A model generated the notes under the pieces. It had not been told where the DNA came from. It was given only the letters and a program-made list of their open reading frames with translations, and did not search any database. A DNA stretch of 64,000 bases, from positions 1 to 64,000 of the forward strand of contig JAJECT010000033.1 in NCBI GenBank assembly GCA_022821845.1, given 5' to 3'. This document shows, in pieces, positions 17,152-25,891 of this stretch. A program made the position numbers and the translations under genes. This DNA comes from Rhodothermales bacterium (GTDB lineage Bacteria > Bacteroidota > Rhodothermia > Rhodothermales > VXPQ01). The first letter of the stretch is position 1. Each line of letters starts with the position of its first letter.

Positions 17152-18374
17152 GCGTTGCGCGACGAAATACGAGATATGGCTTCGCAGAACCGGTCGATTT
17201 CCGATGCGGTGTTATAATAATGCACGGAGGCGCGCACCATGGGGGGCAGGCGGCGCTCCATGGCGTCGAGCAGCGTGTGCGAGGGGAGGGATACCGTAAC
17301 GTGCATGGATTGCTCCCGGAGGCGGGCCTTGGCTTCTTCCGCCGCCGCGCGCGCCATATCGAAGGTTACGATGCCGCATTGCTCCGTTCCCGTATCCCGT
17401 ACGCAGACGCCGGGCAAGGCGCGGAGGCGCTCGCGGAGCCGGGCGGCGAGGGCCTGAACGCGGCTGCGGATGGCGTCCAGCCCGATATCCAGCGCGTACT
17501 CGACGGCGGCCCCCAGGCCCAGTTGCATGGCCATGCTGGATTCCCACATTTCGAAGGCGCGCATGTCGCCCGCGGGCCGGTATTCGTCGGGGGCGGTCCA
17601 TGTGGCGCTGTGCAGGTCCGGCATGGGCGGCTCCAGGCGATCGAGGAAGGCGCGGCGGACATAAAGGAATCCCGTGCCGCGCGGGCCCCGCAGGAATTTT
17701 CGGCCCGTGGCGGAGAGCATGTCGCAATCGATCCGCGTTACGTCCAGCGGCCATTGCCCGGCGGATTGGCATGCGTCCAGCAAGTAGGGCACGCCCTGCT
17801 TGCGGGCGATTTGGCCGACGGCTTCGGCCGGGTAGACGGCGCCGCCGTTCGTGGGGATGTGCGTAAGGGCGATAAGCGCTACGCGCTCGTCGATGCGCCG
17901 TTCGAAGGCGTCCAGGTCGAGGTCGCCCGCCTCGTTGCAAGGCGCTATGTCTATTTCCAGGCCGTCCTTGCGGGCGCGGTGCAGAAAGGCGATGAAATTG
18001 CTGGCGTAGGCGGCGCGGGTGGTAAGAATTTTTGCCCCGGACGGGATGGGCAGGCTCTGGAAGGCCAGCCGCCATGCGCGGGTCGCGCTATCGGACAGCG
18101 CAATTTCTTCCGGGGAGGCGTTCAGCAGCGCGGCAATGCTCCGGTATACCGCTCTGTGTCGGGTTTGCGCTTCTTCGGCGGCTTCGTATCCGCCTATGCG
18201 CGTTTCCAGGCGCAAGTGCGCCATTGCGGCTTCGAGCGCCGGGGCGGGCGTGAGCGACGCGCCGGCGTTGTTGAAATGCACGACCTGTTCGCATCCGGGC
18301 GTGTCCCGCCGAACGCGGGCTACGTCGATGCGCCGGGCGACAGGTTGTCCGGGGGATGCGGTCGTGCAAGTCAT
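17148..18374 (-). CDS. Class V aminotransferase-fold PLP enzyme (isopenicillin-N epimerase/desulfurase-like)
   Basis: 408 residues from the ATG at 18374; ATG codons at 18404 and 18440 would extend it into a region that resembles a repeat end. The fold is shown by VVHFNNAGASLTP near the start, ALTHIPTNGGAVYPAE, the PLP-binding LLDACQSAGQWPLDV and the lysine segment LSATGRKFLRGPRGTGFLYV. No catalytic cysteine loop typical of cysteine desulfurases is seen near the C-terminus, so an aminotransferase, lyase or epimerase role is likelier. It is coupled to the MFS gene by a 4-base overlap, which hints at metabolism plus export or uptake of an amino-acid-like compound. Confidence 0.85.
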   Translation of the reverse strand: MTCTTASPGQPVARRIDVARVRRDTPGCEQVVHFNNAGASLTPAPALEAAMAHLRLETRIGGYEAAEEAQTRHRAVYRSIAALLNASPEEIALSDSATRAWRLAFQSLPIPSGAKILTTRAAYASNFIAFLHRARKDGLEIDIAPCNEAGDLDLDAFERRIDERVALIALTHIPTNGGAVYPAEAVGQIARKQGVPYLLDACQSAGQWPLDVTRIDCDMLSATGRKFLRGPRGTGFLYVRRAFLDRLEPPMPDLHSATWTAPDEYRPAGDMRAFEMWESSMAMQLGLGAAVEYALDIGLDAIRSRVQALAARLRERLRALPGVCVRDTGTEQCGIVTFDMARAAAEEAKARLREQSMHVTVSLPSHTLLDAMERRLPPMVRASVHYYNTASEIDRFCEAISRISSRNA

Positions 18375-18528
18375 GGAAACGGGAACGGCGCGGCGGCGTT
18401 GCATGGCAAGGTTGCGCTGATTCAGTCCGCAAGTATACATCTGCTTTCTGCAAGGTTCCTGCGCTGCGGCGCCCCAGGCGCCCTGCGGCGATTCGGAAGC
18501 GGCGCGGAGAGGGCTGGTTCGCCCCGCG

Positions 18529-18601
18529 CCCCTCGTAGCTCAGGGGATAGAGCGCCGGTTTCCTAAACCGTGGGTCGGAGGTTCGAATCCTCCCGAGGGG
18601 G
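18529..18601 (+). tRNA. tRNA-Arg (anticodon CCT)
   Basis: Cloverleaf folds by eye. The acceptor stem is CCCCTCG with CGAGGGG, the D arm GCTC...GAGC, the anticodon loop TTCCTAA with CCT at the centre, and the T arm GGAGG-TTCGAAT-CCTCC. The outermost anticodon-stem pair is a mismatch. The discriminator is G and no CCA is encoded, so the end must be added by tRNA nucleotidyltransferase. A run of seven T follows directly (18603-18609) and probably ends transcription. Confidence 0.93.
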
Positions 18602-18782
18602 CTTTTTTTGTTTGCGCGGGTTGCCTGGGTCGGAATTTCCGTTATTTTCGTAACTTTTTTGCAAATTTTTACGTATATTACCGGGGCCTGTGTTGTCGCA
18701 TATCCTGCGCCGGGCGGCGCGCCTCTGGCGCAAGCGGGTTGCGAAGGCAGGGCGTATCCTCAAGGACACTCTGATTAAATCC

Positions 18783-19166
18783 ATGGAGAAGCTGCAATGC
18801 AAGGCGTGCGGAAGCTTCAGTATGGCGCTGATGGATGTGGTCGCGGACGACGAAGAAGCCGAATCGACGGATCCAGGGCGGGAAGGTCATTCGGAAACCC
18901 GTTTTTATACCTGCCGCGTATGCGGGGACAACTGGCTATCGGTCCGGGAAAACTACATGGGCGACCATACGGTTACGTTCGTGCACCAGATGGGCATGAC
19001 CCCTGAACTGAAGCGCGTTGCGCATATCGAGCCCCCGCAGGCCTCGCAGAGCCCAAACATCGATTATTGGGAATATTATCTCGACGACGAGGAAGTGTCG
19101 CCCGAGGCGTGGCACGACCAGCTCGTCACAAGGCGCAGGGTGCTCAAGTCGATCTGCTCGAATTGA
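18783..19166 (+). CDS. Small zinc-ribbon protein of unknown function
   Basis: 127 residues from the ATG at 18783; an earlier start would translate a solo repeat end. Two CxxC knuckles are visible, CKACGS near residues 6-9 and CRVCGDNW near residues 46-49, giving a four-cysteine zinc ribbon. The rest is acidic (VVADDEEAES, WEYYLDDEE) and rich in aromatic residues. The ribbon resembles those of TFIIS-like or small nucleic-acid-binding proteins, but no family is certain. It lies between tRNA-Arg and a full copy of the dispersed repeat, whose left end starts six bases after the stop codon. Confidence 0.7.
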   Translation: MEKLQCKACGSFSMALMDVVADDEEAESTDPGREGHSETRFYTCRVCGDNWLSVRENYMGDHTVTFVHQMGMTPELKRVAHIEPPQASQSPNIDYWEYYLDDEEVSPEAWHDQLVTRRRVLKSICSN

Positions 19167-19171
19167 CTTAC

Positions 19172-19425
19172 GGATACGCTGATCAAAACCACTTCGCTCA
19201 GCGCGTCGCTATCCCCGCAAAGAACGTCATACCCGAATCATGGAGATCAGCAGGAAACACCGTAGATTCGGTATGTCGTGGACGCGACGCGCCCTTCGGG
19301 AGGCTGCGAGGGGCACGCTGGCTGTGTCATTCCTCATTATGTGGGACCTACCACATCGCTTCGTCATTCCTTGCCAGCGCACCCCTCGCAGCCTCTGAGC
19401 TTCGTGGACTTAATCAGCGTATCCT
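19172..19425. mobile_element. MITE-like dispersed element, copy 1
   Basis: About 254 bases bounded by inverted ends: GGATACGCTGAT on the left and ATCAGCGTATCC on the right. Inside, GAGGCTGCGAGGGGCACGCTGGC (19302-19324) pairs with GCCAGCGCACCCCTCGCAGCCTC downstream with one mismatch, and the centre contains ATGTGGG...CCACAT, so the right part folds into one long hairpin. About 145 bases of this part match copy 2 at 46261-46523 at roughly 95%. No open reading frame is convincing. It sits between two convergent genes and supplies the stop codon of the HhH protein. Confidence 0.8.
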
Positions 19426-21386
19426 TGCCCGAATCGCCATTGAAGGAGGACTTTTGTTTCCCGGACGCGGTTTCCCGGGGTTTCGTCGCGTCCCGAACCT
19501 GTGGAACGCACGTCCTCGTAGCGCGTCGCGCCGAGTTTCCATTGCAGCATGAGGCGCCGCGAAAGTTGCATCTGCGACAGCACGTACCAGCGCTGGCCGC
19601 GTCCATTGAAAGACGGAACGCCGAATCCGTACAGTACGTCGTTTTCGAACATGTACACCCGGGCCGAGGCGTCTGTCGCGTCGAAGACGGCGTAGCGTAG
19701 ATCCAACTGCATGAACCGCCAGGGTTTCCATCGAAAATCCTGGTACAGCAGGACGCCCTCGGCTTTTTCTTCCGCTTCTTCCGCTTCTTCCGCTTCGGCG
19801 CGGACGATTTCGAGGCGGGTTCTGGCGCGCAGGGCGGCGCTGTGCCGGTATTCGACCTGTATGCGCAGGGATTGCCGCTGTTCCTCGGCGGGACAGGGGA
19901 GCAGCAAGCGTCTGTCCCTGCACTGGTTTGCTACGTCGAATGTTTGCGTCCGGGCCCGGATATGCAAGATTAGCCAGTTCCTGCGGCGGTATTCGACGAC
20001 GCCTGCGACGAGTCGGCTGCGGGCACGGGGCAATGGGTCCAGCGGTCGCGTTCGGTCCCGAACTTGCAGGGTGGCGGTCCAGGAGGGGAAGGGGCGGAAG
20101 CGGGTTTCGGCCAGCCACTCGGCGTAGTCGTAGTTTTCTCCGCGAGAATTTACGCCGATGCGGGTGTGCGGTCGCAACGCGTGCATGCCCGTTTCCCGGG
20201 TCCGCCGCGTCCGGATATGCACGGAAGCATTTTCGATCGGGTTCAGCGAGACAGTGACGGACCGGTGCCCCTGTTTCGGGACCCATTCGAACGAGCCTTC
20301 CCAACGGGAGCGGGCCCAGCCTCCGAATACCGACAGCGCATGCGTATTCCGGGAAGCGTCCAGTTTTTGCAACGTATGGATGGACAAGGCGCCGCCGTAT
20401 ACGGAACCCCGCCGTAGTACGGCGATGCCCCCCGCCGCGCGTTCGCGGGCTTGTCTTCGGCGTTCGTATTCGGTTTGCGTACGGTGGTAGCCGGTGTAGA
20501 TCGGGCGCCATGCGTTCAGGGAGGTATCCGCGCGGGCGTCCAGCGAGACCTGCGAAACAAAACCGGTTAGCGATACGCCGCGCAGCGGCCTGGACTGGAT
20601 GGCCGCGCCGCCGAAATAGGCATATTCCCGGGAAGAAGCATGGGGCTTCAGGATGCGGTCCGGGGAGGCTACGCGCAACGAAGAAAGCCCCGCCGCGCCT
20701 TGCCCCGCCACAAGGCCTTCGCCCGCTTGCACGGTATAGTTGCCTGCGACGATGCGTTCGAAGGGGCCGCGCTGGTCCAGACTCAGGTAAAAAGAAACGA
20801 AATCGGCTCCGAGTTGCCGTGCGCCAGGGCGCCATTGGATGGGTTCGCCGGCATCCTTGTCGAGCGTAACGCCGGCGGCGATATGGTCTCCGAGGCGCAT
20901 GCCGACGCGCCATTGCACGGCGTCGGGAGAGCCGAGGTAGCCGGAAGGCGGGTCTTCCCGATAGCCTTTGCCCAGGTCCAGTCGCCGCTGCCAGCGCTGC
21001 ACGATATGCATGCGGACGCGCGGGCGCGTTCGGGGTTCGGGACGCCCGAACGCAACGAAAGGGAGCAGCGCGGCGACCGCGCGTTCGTCCAGCCCGGCGC
21101 GCAACAGGGATTCCGGCCCGTCGAGGTCGCCTCCGCCGTCGCGCCAGGCCAGCATGCGTTGCACGGTCCTTTCCGATATGCCGGGGATGGATCGCAACGC
21201 TTCCGCCGAGGCGGTTTGCAGCCGGACCTTTTCGTACGCGGCCTGTTCGAGCGCCTCTTGCAGCGAGCCGGCGTCTTCCAGATCGTTTTCCAGCATATCC
21301 AGCGCGGTTTCGATGACCGCGGCGGTTTCGGTCGTGTCCGCAGGCGGACTGGCCGTCTGCATCATAAAAGCGAAGAGGAGGGCCAT
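19410..21386 (-). CDS. Outer-membrane beta-barrel protein with N-terminal helix-hairpin-helix domain
   Basis: 658 residues from the ATG at 21386; a GTG four codons upstream overlaps the previous gene's stop. A short signal-like N-terminus is followed by a ComEA-type helix-hairpin-helix region (residues about 45-115: ALRSIPGISERTVQRMLAWR and a second unit ESLLRAGLDERAVAALLPF). The rest alternates hydrophobic and polar residues with many aromatics, as in a barrel (FVSFYLSLDQRGPF, VVEYRRRNWLILHIR). Proteins of this architecture are common in Bacteroidota and unassigned; DNA uptake is a speculative role. The last codons (QGYAD, stop) are encoded by the end of repeat copy 1. The PorV-like gene is directly upstream. 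Confidence 0.78.
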   Translation of the reverse strand: MALLFAFMMQTASPPADTTETAAVIETALDMLENDLEDAGSLQEALEQAAYEKVRLQTASAEALRSIPGISERTVQRMLAWRDGGGDLDGPESLLRAGLDERAVAALLPFVAFGRPEPRTRPRVRMHIVQRWQRRLDLGKGYREDPPSGYLGSPDAVQWRVGMRLGDHIAAGVTLDKDAGEPIQWRPGARQLGADFVSFYLSLDQRGPFERIVAGNYTVQAGEGLVAGQGAAGLSSLRVASPDRILKPHASSREYAYFGGAAIQSRPLRGVSLTGFVSQVSLDARADTSLNAWRPIYTGYHRTQTEYERRRQARERAAGGIAVLRRGSVYGGALSIHTLQKLDASRNTHALSVFGGWARSRWEGSFEWVPKQGHRSVTVSLNPIENASVHIRTRRTRETGMHALRPHTRIGVNSRGENYDYAEWLAETRFRPFPSWTATLQVRDRTRPLDPLPRARSRLVAGVVEYRRRNWLILHIRARTQTFDVANQCRDRRLLLPCPAEEQRQSLRIQVEYRHSAALRARTRLEIVRAEAEEAEEAEEKAEGVLLYQDFRWKPWRFMQLDLRYAVFDATDASARVYMFENDVLYGFGVPSFNGRGQRWYVLSQMQLSRRLMLQWKLGATRYEDVRSTGSGRDETPGNRVRETKVLLQWRFGQGYAD

Positions 21387-21394
21387 GTTCGATC

Positions 21395-22261
21395 TCACCA
21401 GGAATAGTGCAGGGACAGGTACGGGGTCCAGCCCAGCGCGTCGTGTTTTTGCACGGCGAAATCGGCGCGCAAGGATGCGACGCGCAGCCCGACGCCGCCG
21501 CTGGTTCGCCTTGGCCCGGACGCAAATCCTCCCCGCGCAACCAGGGCGTCGACCAGGCGGATTTCAATGCCCGCCGAGGCGGAAAGCGGCGCGCGTATTT
21601 CCTTGGCCGCGTCCACGACGATAGCCAGGGCCGCCGAAGGACTCCACAAGGCGCCGGCGGCCAGGCGCCGGGACAGGTCGGCGCGCAGGGGACCGGCGAA
21701 CGAAGCCAGGCGGTAGGCGACGGCGCCCAGGGAAACGAACGGCGTAACCGGAAACAGAACGCCTGCGGTCAGGCTGAGGGCGCCGGGTTGCCCGTAATTC
21801 GCTATGTACGCCTGGTTCCATTCGGCCCGCGCGCCCGCATAGACGTTTCGGTGCGATCCGAAGCCGATGCGCCGCGCGTATCCACCCGTCGCCGTAATGT
21901 GCCGGTACAGGTCGAAACCGAAAGCCGAAACGCTACCGCCGACGGCGCTTTGGCCCACGGGCGCGACGAGCTGCGCGCCGACCAGCTTGAGTTCGGGCAA
22001 CCCGTACCATTGCGCGCCGTGCAGCGAAGCGGCGGGGGCGTTCGCTTGCGCCCAGGTCGCCGGATTGCCTTGCCCCGCTGCGTCGTCCGGCAATGCGGCG
22101 GACGCGCCGCCGAGCGCGGCGCTGCGGGCGCCGTACAAAACGGGCTGTCCCAGCGCGCAGGGCGGCGCGTGCGTTGCGAACAGGGCGACAAGGAAAGCAA
22201 GAAGGATGCTGCGCGGACCCGGAGGCGGGCCTGCGCGGCGCGGCGAGGCAGCGGGATGCAT
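21395..22261 (-). CDS. PorV/FadL-like outer-membrane beta-barrel protein
   Basis: 288 residues with a signal peptide (ILLAFLVALFATHAPPCALG). The mature N-terminus, YGARSAALGGASAALPDDAAGQGNPATWA, is the pattern seen in PorV/PorQ-type and FadL-like barrels, where an 'ALGGAxxALxDDxxxxxxNPA' block opens the protein. Alternating strands follow to a terminal LSLHYSW with an aromatic last residue, as in outer-membrane barrels. It lies upstream of the HhH barrel gene on the same strand, with 8 bases between stop and ATG, so they are probably co-translated partners. Whether it serves the type IX system is not established. Confidence 0.75.
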   Translation of the reverse strand: MHPAASPRRAGPPPGPRSILLAFLVALFATHAPPCALGQPVLYGARSAALGGASAALPDDAAGQGNPATWAQANAPAASLHGAQWYGLPELKLVGAQLVAPVGQSAVGGSVSAFGFDLYRHITATGGYARRIGFGSHRNVYAGARAEWNQAYIANYGQPGALSLTAGVLFPVTPFVSLGAVAYRLASFAGPLRADLSRRLAAGALWSPSAALAIVVDAAKEIRAPLSASAGIEIRLVDALVARGGFASGPRRTSGGVGLRVASLRADFAVQKHDALGWTPYLSLHYSW

Positions 22262-22428
22262 GGCTTTTTTGGACTAATAGACACGCTGCAAGGCCCCGCA
22301 TAACCTGTTTTGGCGAATTTTGGCAAAAAAAATTTCGTTCCGGCTTCCAGGCCGCCGCCGGAAACCGGAACGCCCGCTTCAGGTATCAATCCTGATATTC
22401 TGCGCTCTCAAAAAAACCTTGCATCCCG

Positions 22429-23373
22429 ATGCGGAACGCTGTGCCTGTTTTCGCGAGGCGGTTCGCCGCCCGGCTTCGCGCGCCCGTGGCCGGACTCCTT
22501 CTTGCGGCCCTTTTTTGCGTTCCCTCGCCAAGCGCCGCCCAGGAATTCGACTGCGCGGTTTCTGTCAATTACAGTACGCTCACCGGCTCGGACTTCGGGT
22601 TTCTCGACGATCTGGAGTTGAACATCGAGGAATACCTGAACGACCGTTCCTGGACGGAGGATACGTTTCGGGAGGACGAGCGCATCGACTGCACGATGGA
22701 GTTGACCGTCCTGGAGGCGGTTACGTTGACCACGTTCAATGCCCGACTGGTGGTGGCGATTCGCCGCCCCATTTACAATACCATGCAGCACAGTACGGTC
22801 GTGCAGTTTAGCGACGAATCCTGGCAATTTCAGTATGCGCAGGGCCAGCCGCTCGTGTTCAATATCGAACAATACGACCCGCTTGCTTCGGTGATCGATT
22901 TCTACGCGTATATGATGCTGGGGTACGACTACGATACGTTCAGCGAGTTCGGGGGCGCGCCGCATTTCGAAACGGCGCGGCGGGTTGCGGAACGGGCGCA
23001 GTCCTCGTCGCATCCGGGCTGGGCGGCGCTGGGCAACACGCTGAATCCCGGGCGCACCGAACTTATAGGGCAAGTGCTGGATCCGCGCATGCGCCCCTTG
23101 CGAAAGGCGTATTTCGACTACCACTTCGGCGGACTGGATCGCTTTCTTGCGAATCCCGATGCGGCGCGCAACGCCATGCTTCAGGTGCTGGCCGACCTGG
23201 ACGCATTATACGAGGACATATCCCGGCAGCACGTCCTCGACCTGTTCTTTCTGGCGAAATACACTGAACTGGCCGCCGTGTTCGAGGGCTGGCAGGAAAG
23301 CAATCAGGCGTACGATTACCTTACGCTACTGGACCCGTCGCATACGTCGGTATACGAATCGCTCCTTGAGTAA
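22429..23373 (+). CDS. porD: PorD-like DUF4835 protein (type IX secretion/gliding associated)
   Basis: 314 residues with a signal peptide ending near SPSAAQ and a mature start QEFDCAVSVNYSTLTGSDFGF. This opening and the central VVAIRRPIYNT, LASVIDFYAYMMLGYDYDTF and HPGWAALG...NPGRTELIGQVLDPRMRPLRKA blocks match the DUF4835/PorD family. Genetic work on Porphyromonas implicates PorD in type IX secretion; its exact place in the machine is unclear. The presence of a T9SS sorting domain on the Calx-beta protein in the same window agrees with this. It is transcribed divergently from the PorV-like gene. Confidence 0.88.
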   Translation: MRNAVPVFARRFAARLRAPVAGLLLAALFCVPSPSAAQEFDCAVSVNYSTLTGSDFGFLDDLELNIEEYLNDRSWTEDTFREDERIDCTMELTVLEAVTLTTFNARLVVAIRRPIYNTMQHSTVVQFSDESWQFQYAQGQPLVFNIEQYDPLASVIDFYAYMMLGYDYDTFSEFGGAPHFETARRVAERAQSSSHPGWAALGNTLNPGRTELIGQVLDPRMRPLRKAYFDYHFGGLDRFLANPDAARNAMLQVLADLDALYEDISRQHVLDLFFLAKYTELAAVFEGWQESNQAYDYLTLLDPSHTSVYESLLE

Positions 23374-23445
23374 CGTTATAGGATACGTCGCGCTACGCAT
23401 CGCTTCGCGGGTAAGGCGCGTCCGGGCAGGAGGCGCTCTATTGCG

Positions 23446-23529
23446 TGCGAAAGGGGGGACTCGAACCCCCAAGGGCGTTAGCCCACCAGATCCTAAATCT
23501 GGCGCGTCTGCCAATTCCGCCACTTTCGC
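23446..23529 (-). tRNA. tRNA-Leu (anticodon TAG)
   Basis: 84 nucleotides on the minus strand with a class II layout. The acceptor stem is GCGAAAG with CTTTCGC, and the D arm contains GGAATTGGCAGACGC. The anticodon stem-loop is CCAGA-TTTAGGA-TCTGG with TAG at the centre. A long variable arm (GGGCTAACGCCC region) and a T arm GGGGG-TTCGAGT-CCCCC complete it. The discriminator is A, the leucine identity base. No CCA is encoded. It lies between the PorD gene and the first S46 peptidase. Confidence 0.95.
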
Positions 23530-23632
23530 ATGGAAGGAATCTTTGCCGCGGTTTTATTGGTATCAAAAAGTTTATTGCGCATTGCCCTGCCGCGCGGCGT
23601 ATCCACGCGCCGCCGACCATGCTTTTTTAACT

Positions 23633-25891
23633 ATGTACAAACGCATCCGGTTCGTTCTGGTTTTCCCTTCGCTGTTGTTGCTTGCCGCCTGCGCGGGCAG
23701 CAAGGAGACGGCGTCTTCCGACGATTCGGCGGGCGCGCTGGGCCCGGTGACGCCTGCGGAGGTCCCGGCGACGGTGCTGGCTCACGAGCCGCTGGCCCCT
23801 GCGCCGCCCGAGCGCGTCGATTCCACGATGATCCGCGCCGGACGTTTCGACCAGGGCAAAATGTGGACGTTCGACCATCCTCCAGTCGAGTATTTCGCCG
23901 AAACGTACGGTTTTTCTCCAGACGACGAATGGTTTCGGCATGCCCGGCTGGGTACGCTGCGCATTCCGGGTTGCACGGCCTCGTTCGTGTCGCCGAGGGG
24001 TCTTGCGCTAACCAACCACCATTGCGTCCGTAGCCATGCCGCACGCGTTGCGCTGGAGGGCGAGCGCGTGCTGGAGGACGGGTTTTACGCCCGGTCGCTG
24101 GAAGAAGAACGCCCGGCGCCCGGCATGTGGGCGGATCGGCTGGTCGATATTCGGGACATAACGCCTGAGGCGGACGCGGCGGTCGCCGGCATTTCGGACG
24201 AGGCCGCGCGCGCGCGGGCGCGGGAAGAGGCCGTCCGCGCGGCGCAAGAGCGCATTGCGGCGGAGGCGGGCGCGGGCCATCATGTCGAAACGATTGCTCT
24301 CTATGACGGGGCGGTATGGTCCGCCTACGTTTTTCGGCGCTATACCGACCTGAGGCTGGCGCTTGTTCCCGAACTGAACATCGGGTTTTTCGGCGGCGAT
24401 CCGGATAATTTCACATATCCTCGCTATACCCTCGATATGGCCTTTTTTCGGGTATACGAAAACGGCGAACCGTTGAATGTCCGTTATTATTTTCCCATGA
24501 ATAGCGAAGGGGTAGAGGAGGGCGACGCGGTGTTCGTCATCGGGAATCCCGGTTCGACGTTCCGGCTGTCCACCGTGGCGGAGTTGCTGTTTCGCCGCGA
24601 CGTAGAGGAACCCGCCGTGCTCGACCTGATCGAAACGCGCCTTGCCGCCCTGGAGGCGTTGCGCTCCGAAGGCGATCCGGCGGGGCAGGAGGCGCTCGCC
24701 AACCAGATATTTTCGTTGCAAAACGCCCGCAAATTGTACGCGGGCCGCGTCAAGGCGCTGAACGATCCCGTCGTGCTTGCCCGCCGCAGGGACGCCGAGG
24801 GGCAGTTTGCGAAAGCGATTCGGGAGGCGCCTGCGCTCGGCGAGCGGTACGGCGACCTGATCGGGCGGATGCGCGAGGTGCAGGAGCGAAAGCGCGCCCA
24901 TGCGGATGCCTACCGGGCGTTCCTGGCGCTGAGTCCGGCTTCTTCTTTGGGCGCCGCCGTGCTTCGTCGCGCCCTGATTGCACAGGATTACGCGGGTTCG
25001 CCGGATACGCCTCGGGAGGTTTCGGACGCGGCGCGGGAGGACCTGGCCCGCGTCGAGGATCAGCCCGCAGCGACGCAGGCGGCGTTTCTGGCGGCGCGGT
25101 TCAGGACGCTGGCGGAGCGCCTGGGCCTGGAGCGCATTCCGGGCCTTGACCTGTCCGTCGCGGATTCCCCGGAGGAGGCGGCGCGGCACGTGGTGGCGCA
25201 TTCGGCGCTTGCGGAAGGGGAGGCCGCGATGGAGGCGTTGCAATCCGGCGCGCTGTCCGAAGAAGATCCCGCTCTGCAGGTTGCGATGGCTATCGCCGAC
25301 GAACTGGCGGCCTATCGCGAGGCCATGGCTGCGCTTGCCGACGAGGAGCAGGCGCTTGCGGGGCAGATCGGGCAGGCCCGTTATGCCGCGTACGGCGTGG
25401 AGACGCCCCCCGACGCGACGTTTTCCCTTCGCATTGCGGACGGGGCGGTGCAAGGCTATCCGTATAACGGCACGGTCGCGCCGCCCTATACGACGTACTA
25501 CGGGTTGTACGACCATTATTATTCGTACGGCCCGGATACGCCATGGGACCTGCCGCCGCGCTGGCGGACCCCGCCGGCGCATTTCGCCCTGGATACGCCG
25601 CTGAATTTCGTTTCCACGAATGATGTCGTCGGCGGCAATTCGGGGTCTCCGGTCATTGATTCGGACTTGCGCCTCGCAGGGCTCCTGTTCGACGGCAATA
25701 TCGAGAGTTTGTCCGGGGACTTTATTTACCTGCCGGACCGGTCGCGCAGCATTTCGGTCGATGCGCGCGGCATCCTCGAAGCGCTGGACGATATGTACGA
25801 CGCGGATCGCCTCGTTCTGGAAACAACCGAGGGGCGTTTCGCCGAAACAGAGGAAGCAGCCGACGCCATTCTTTCCGGGATTGTTCAATGA
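23633..25891 (+). CDS. S46 family dipeptidyl peptidase, lipoprotein, Gly at the specificity position
   Basis: 752 residues. Releases dipeptides from the N-terminus of oligopeptides in the periplasm. The ATG at 23633 gives a lipoprotein signal (LLLLAACAGS, Cys20); longer in-frame readings run through tRNA-Leu and are rejected. The serine-protease triad is visible: His130 in LTNHHC, Asp268 in YPRYTLDMAFFR, Ser670 in VGGNSGSPV. The residue 18 after the serine, which sets P1 preference in DPP7/DPP11, is Gly688 (LFDGNIES), as in DPP7-type enzymes that prefer hydrophobic P1. A second S46 gene follows with a 4-base overlap. The C-terminal SISVDARGILEALDDMY block is also typical. Confidence 0.92.
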   Translation: MYKRIRFVLVFPSLLLLAACAGSKETASSDDSAGALGPVTPAEVPATVLAHEPLAPAPPERVDSTMIRAGRFDQGKMWTFDHPPVEYFAETYGFSPDDEWFRHARLGTLRIPGCTASFVSPRGLALTNHHCVRSHAARVALEGERVLEDGFYARSLEEERPAPGMWADRLVDIRDITPEADAAVAGISDEAARARAREEAVRAAQERIAAEAGAGHHVETIALYDGAVWSAYVFRRYTDLRLALVPELNIGFFGGDPDNFTYPRYTLDMAFFRVYENGEPLNVRYYFPMNSEGVEEGDAVFVIGNPGSTFRLSTVAELLFRRDVEEPAVLDLIETRLAALEALRSEGDPAGQEALANQIFSLQNARKLYAGRVKALNDPVVLARRRDAEGQFAKAIREAPALGERYGDLIGRMREVQERKRAHADAYRAFLALSPASSLGAAVLRRALIAQDYAGSPDTPREVSDAAREDLARVEDQPAATQAAFLAARFRTLAERLGLERIPGLDLSVADSPEEAARHVVAHSALAEGEAAMEALQSGALSEEDPALQVAMAIADELAAYREAMAALADEEQALAGQIGQARYAAYGVETPPDATFSLRIADGAVQGYPYNGTVAPPYTTYYGLYDHYYSYGPDTPWDLPPRWRTPPAHFALDTPLNFVSTNDVVGGNSGSPVIDSDLRLAGLLFDGNIESLSGDFIYLPDRSRSISVDARGILEALDDMYDADRLVLETTEGRFAETEEAADAILSGIVQ

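Noticed and set aside
23147..23632. A 162-residue N-terminal extension of the first S46 peptidase
   Set aside because: The frame is open but would overlap the PorD gene and tRNA-Leu, and it would bury the lipoprotein signal that starts at 23633.
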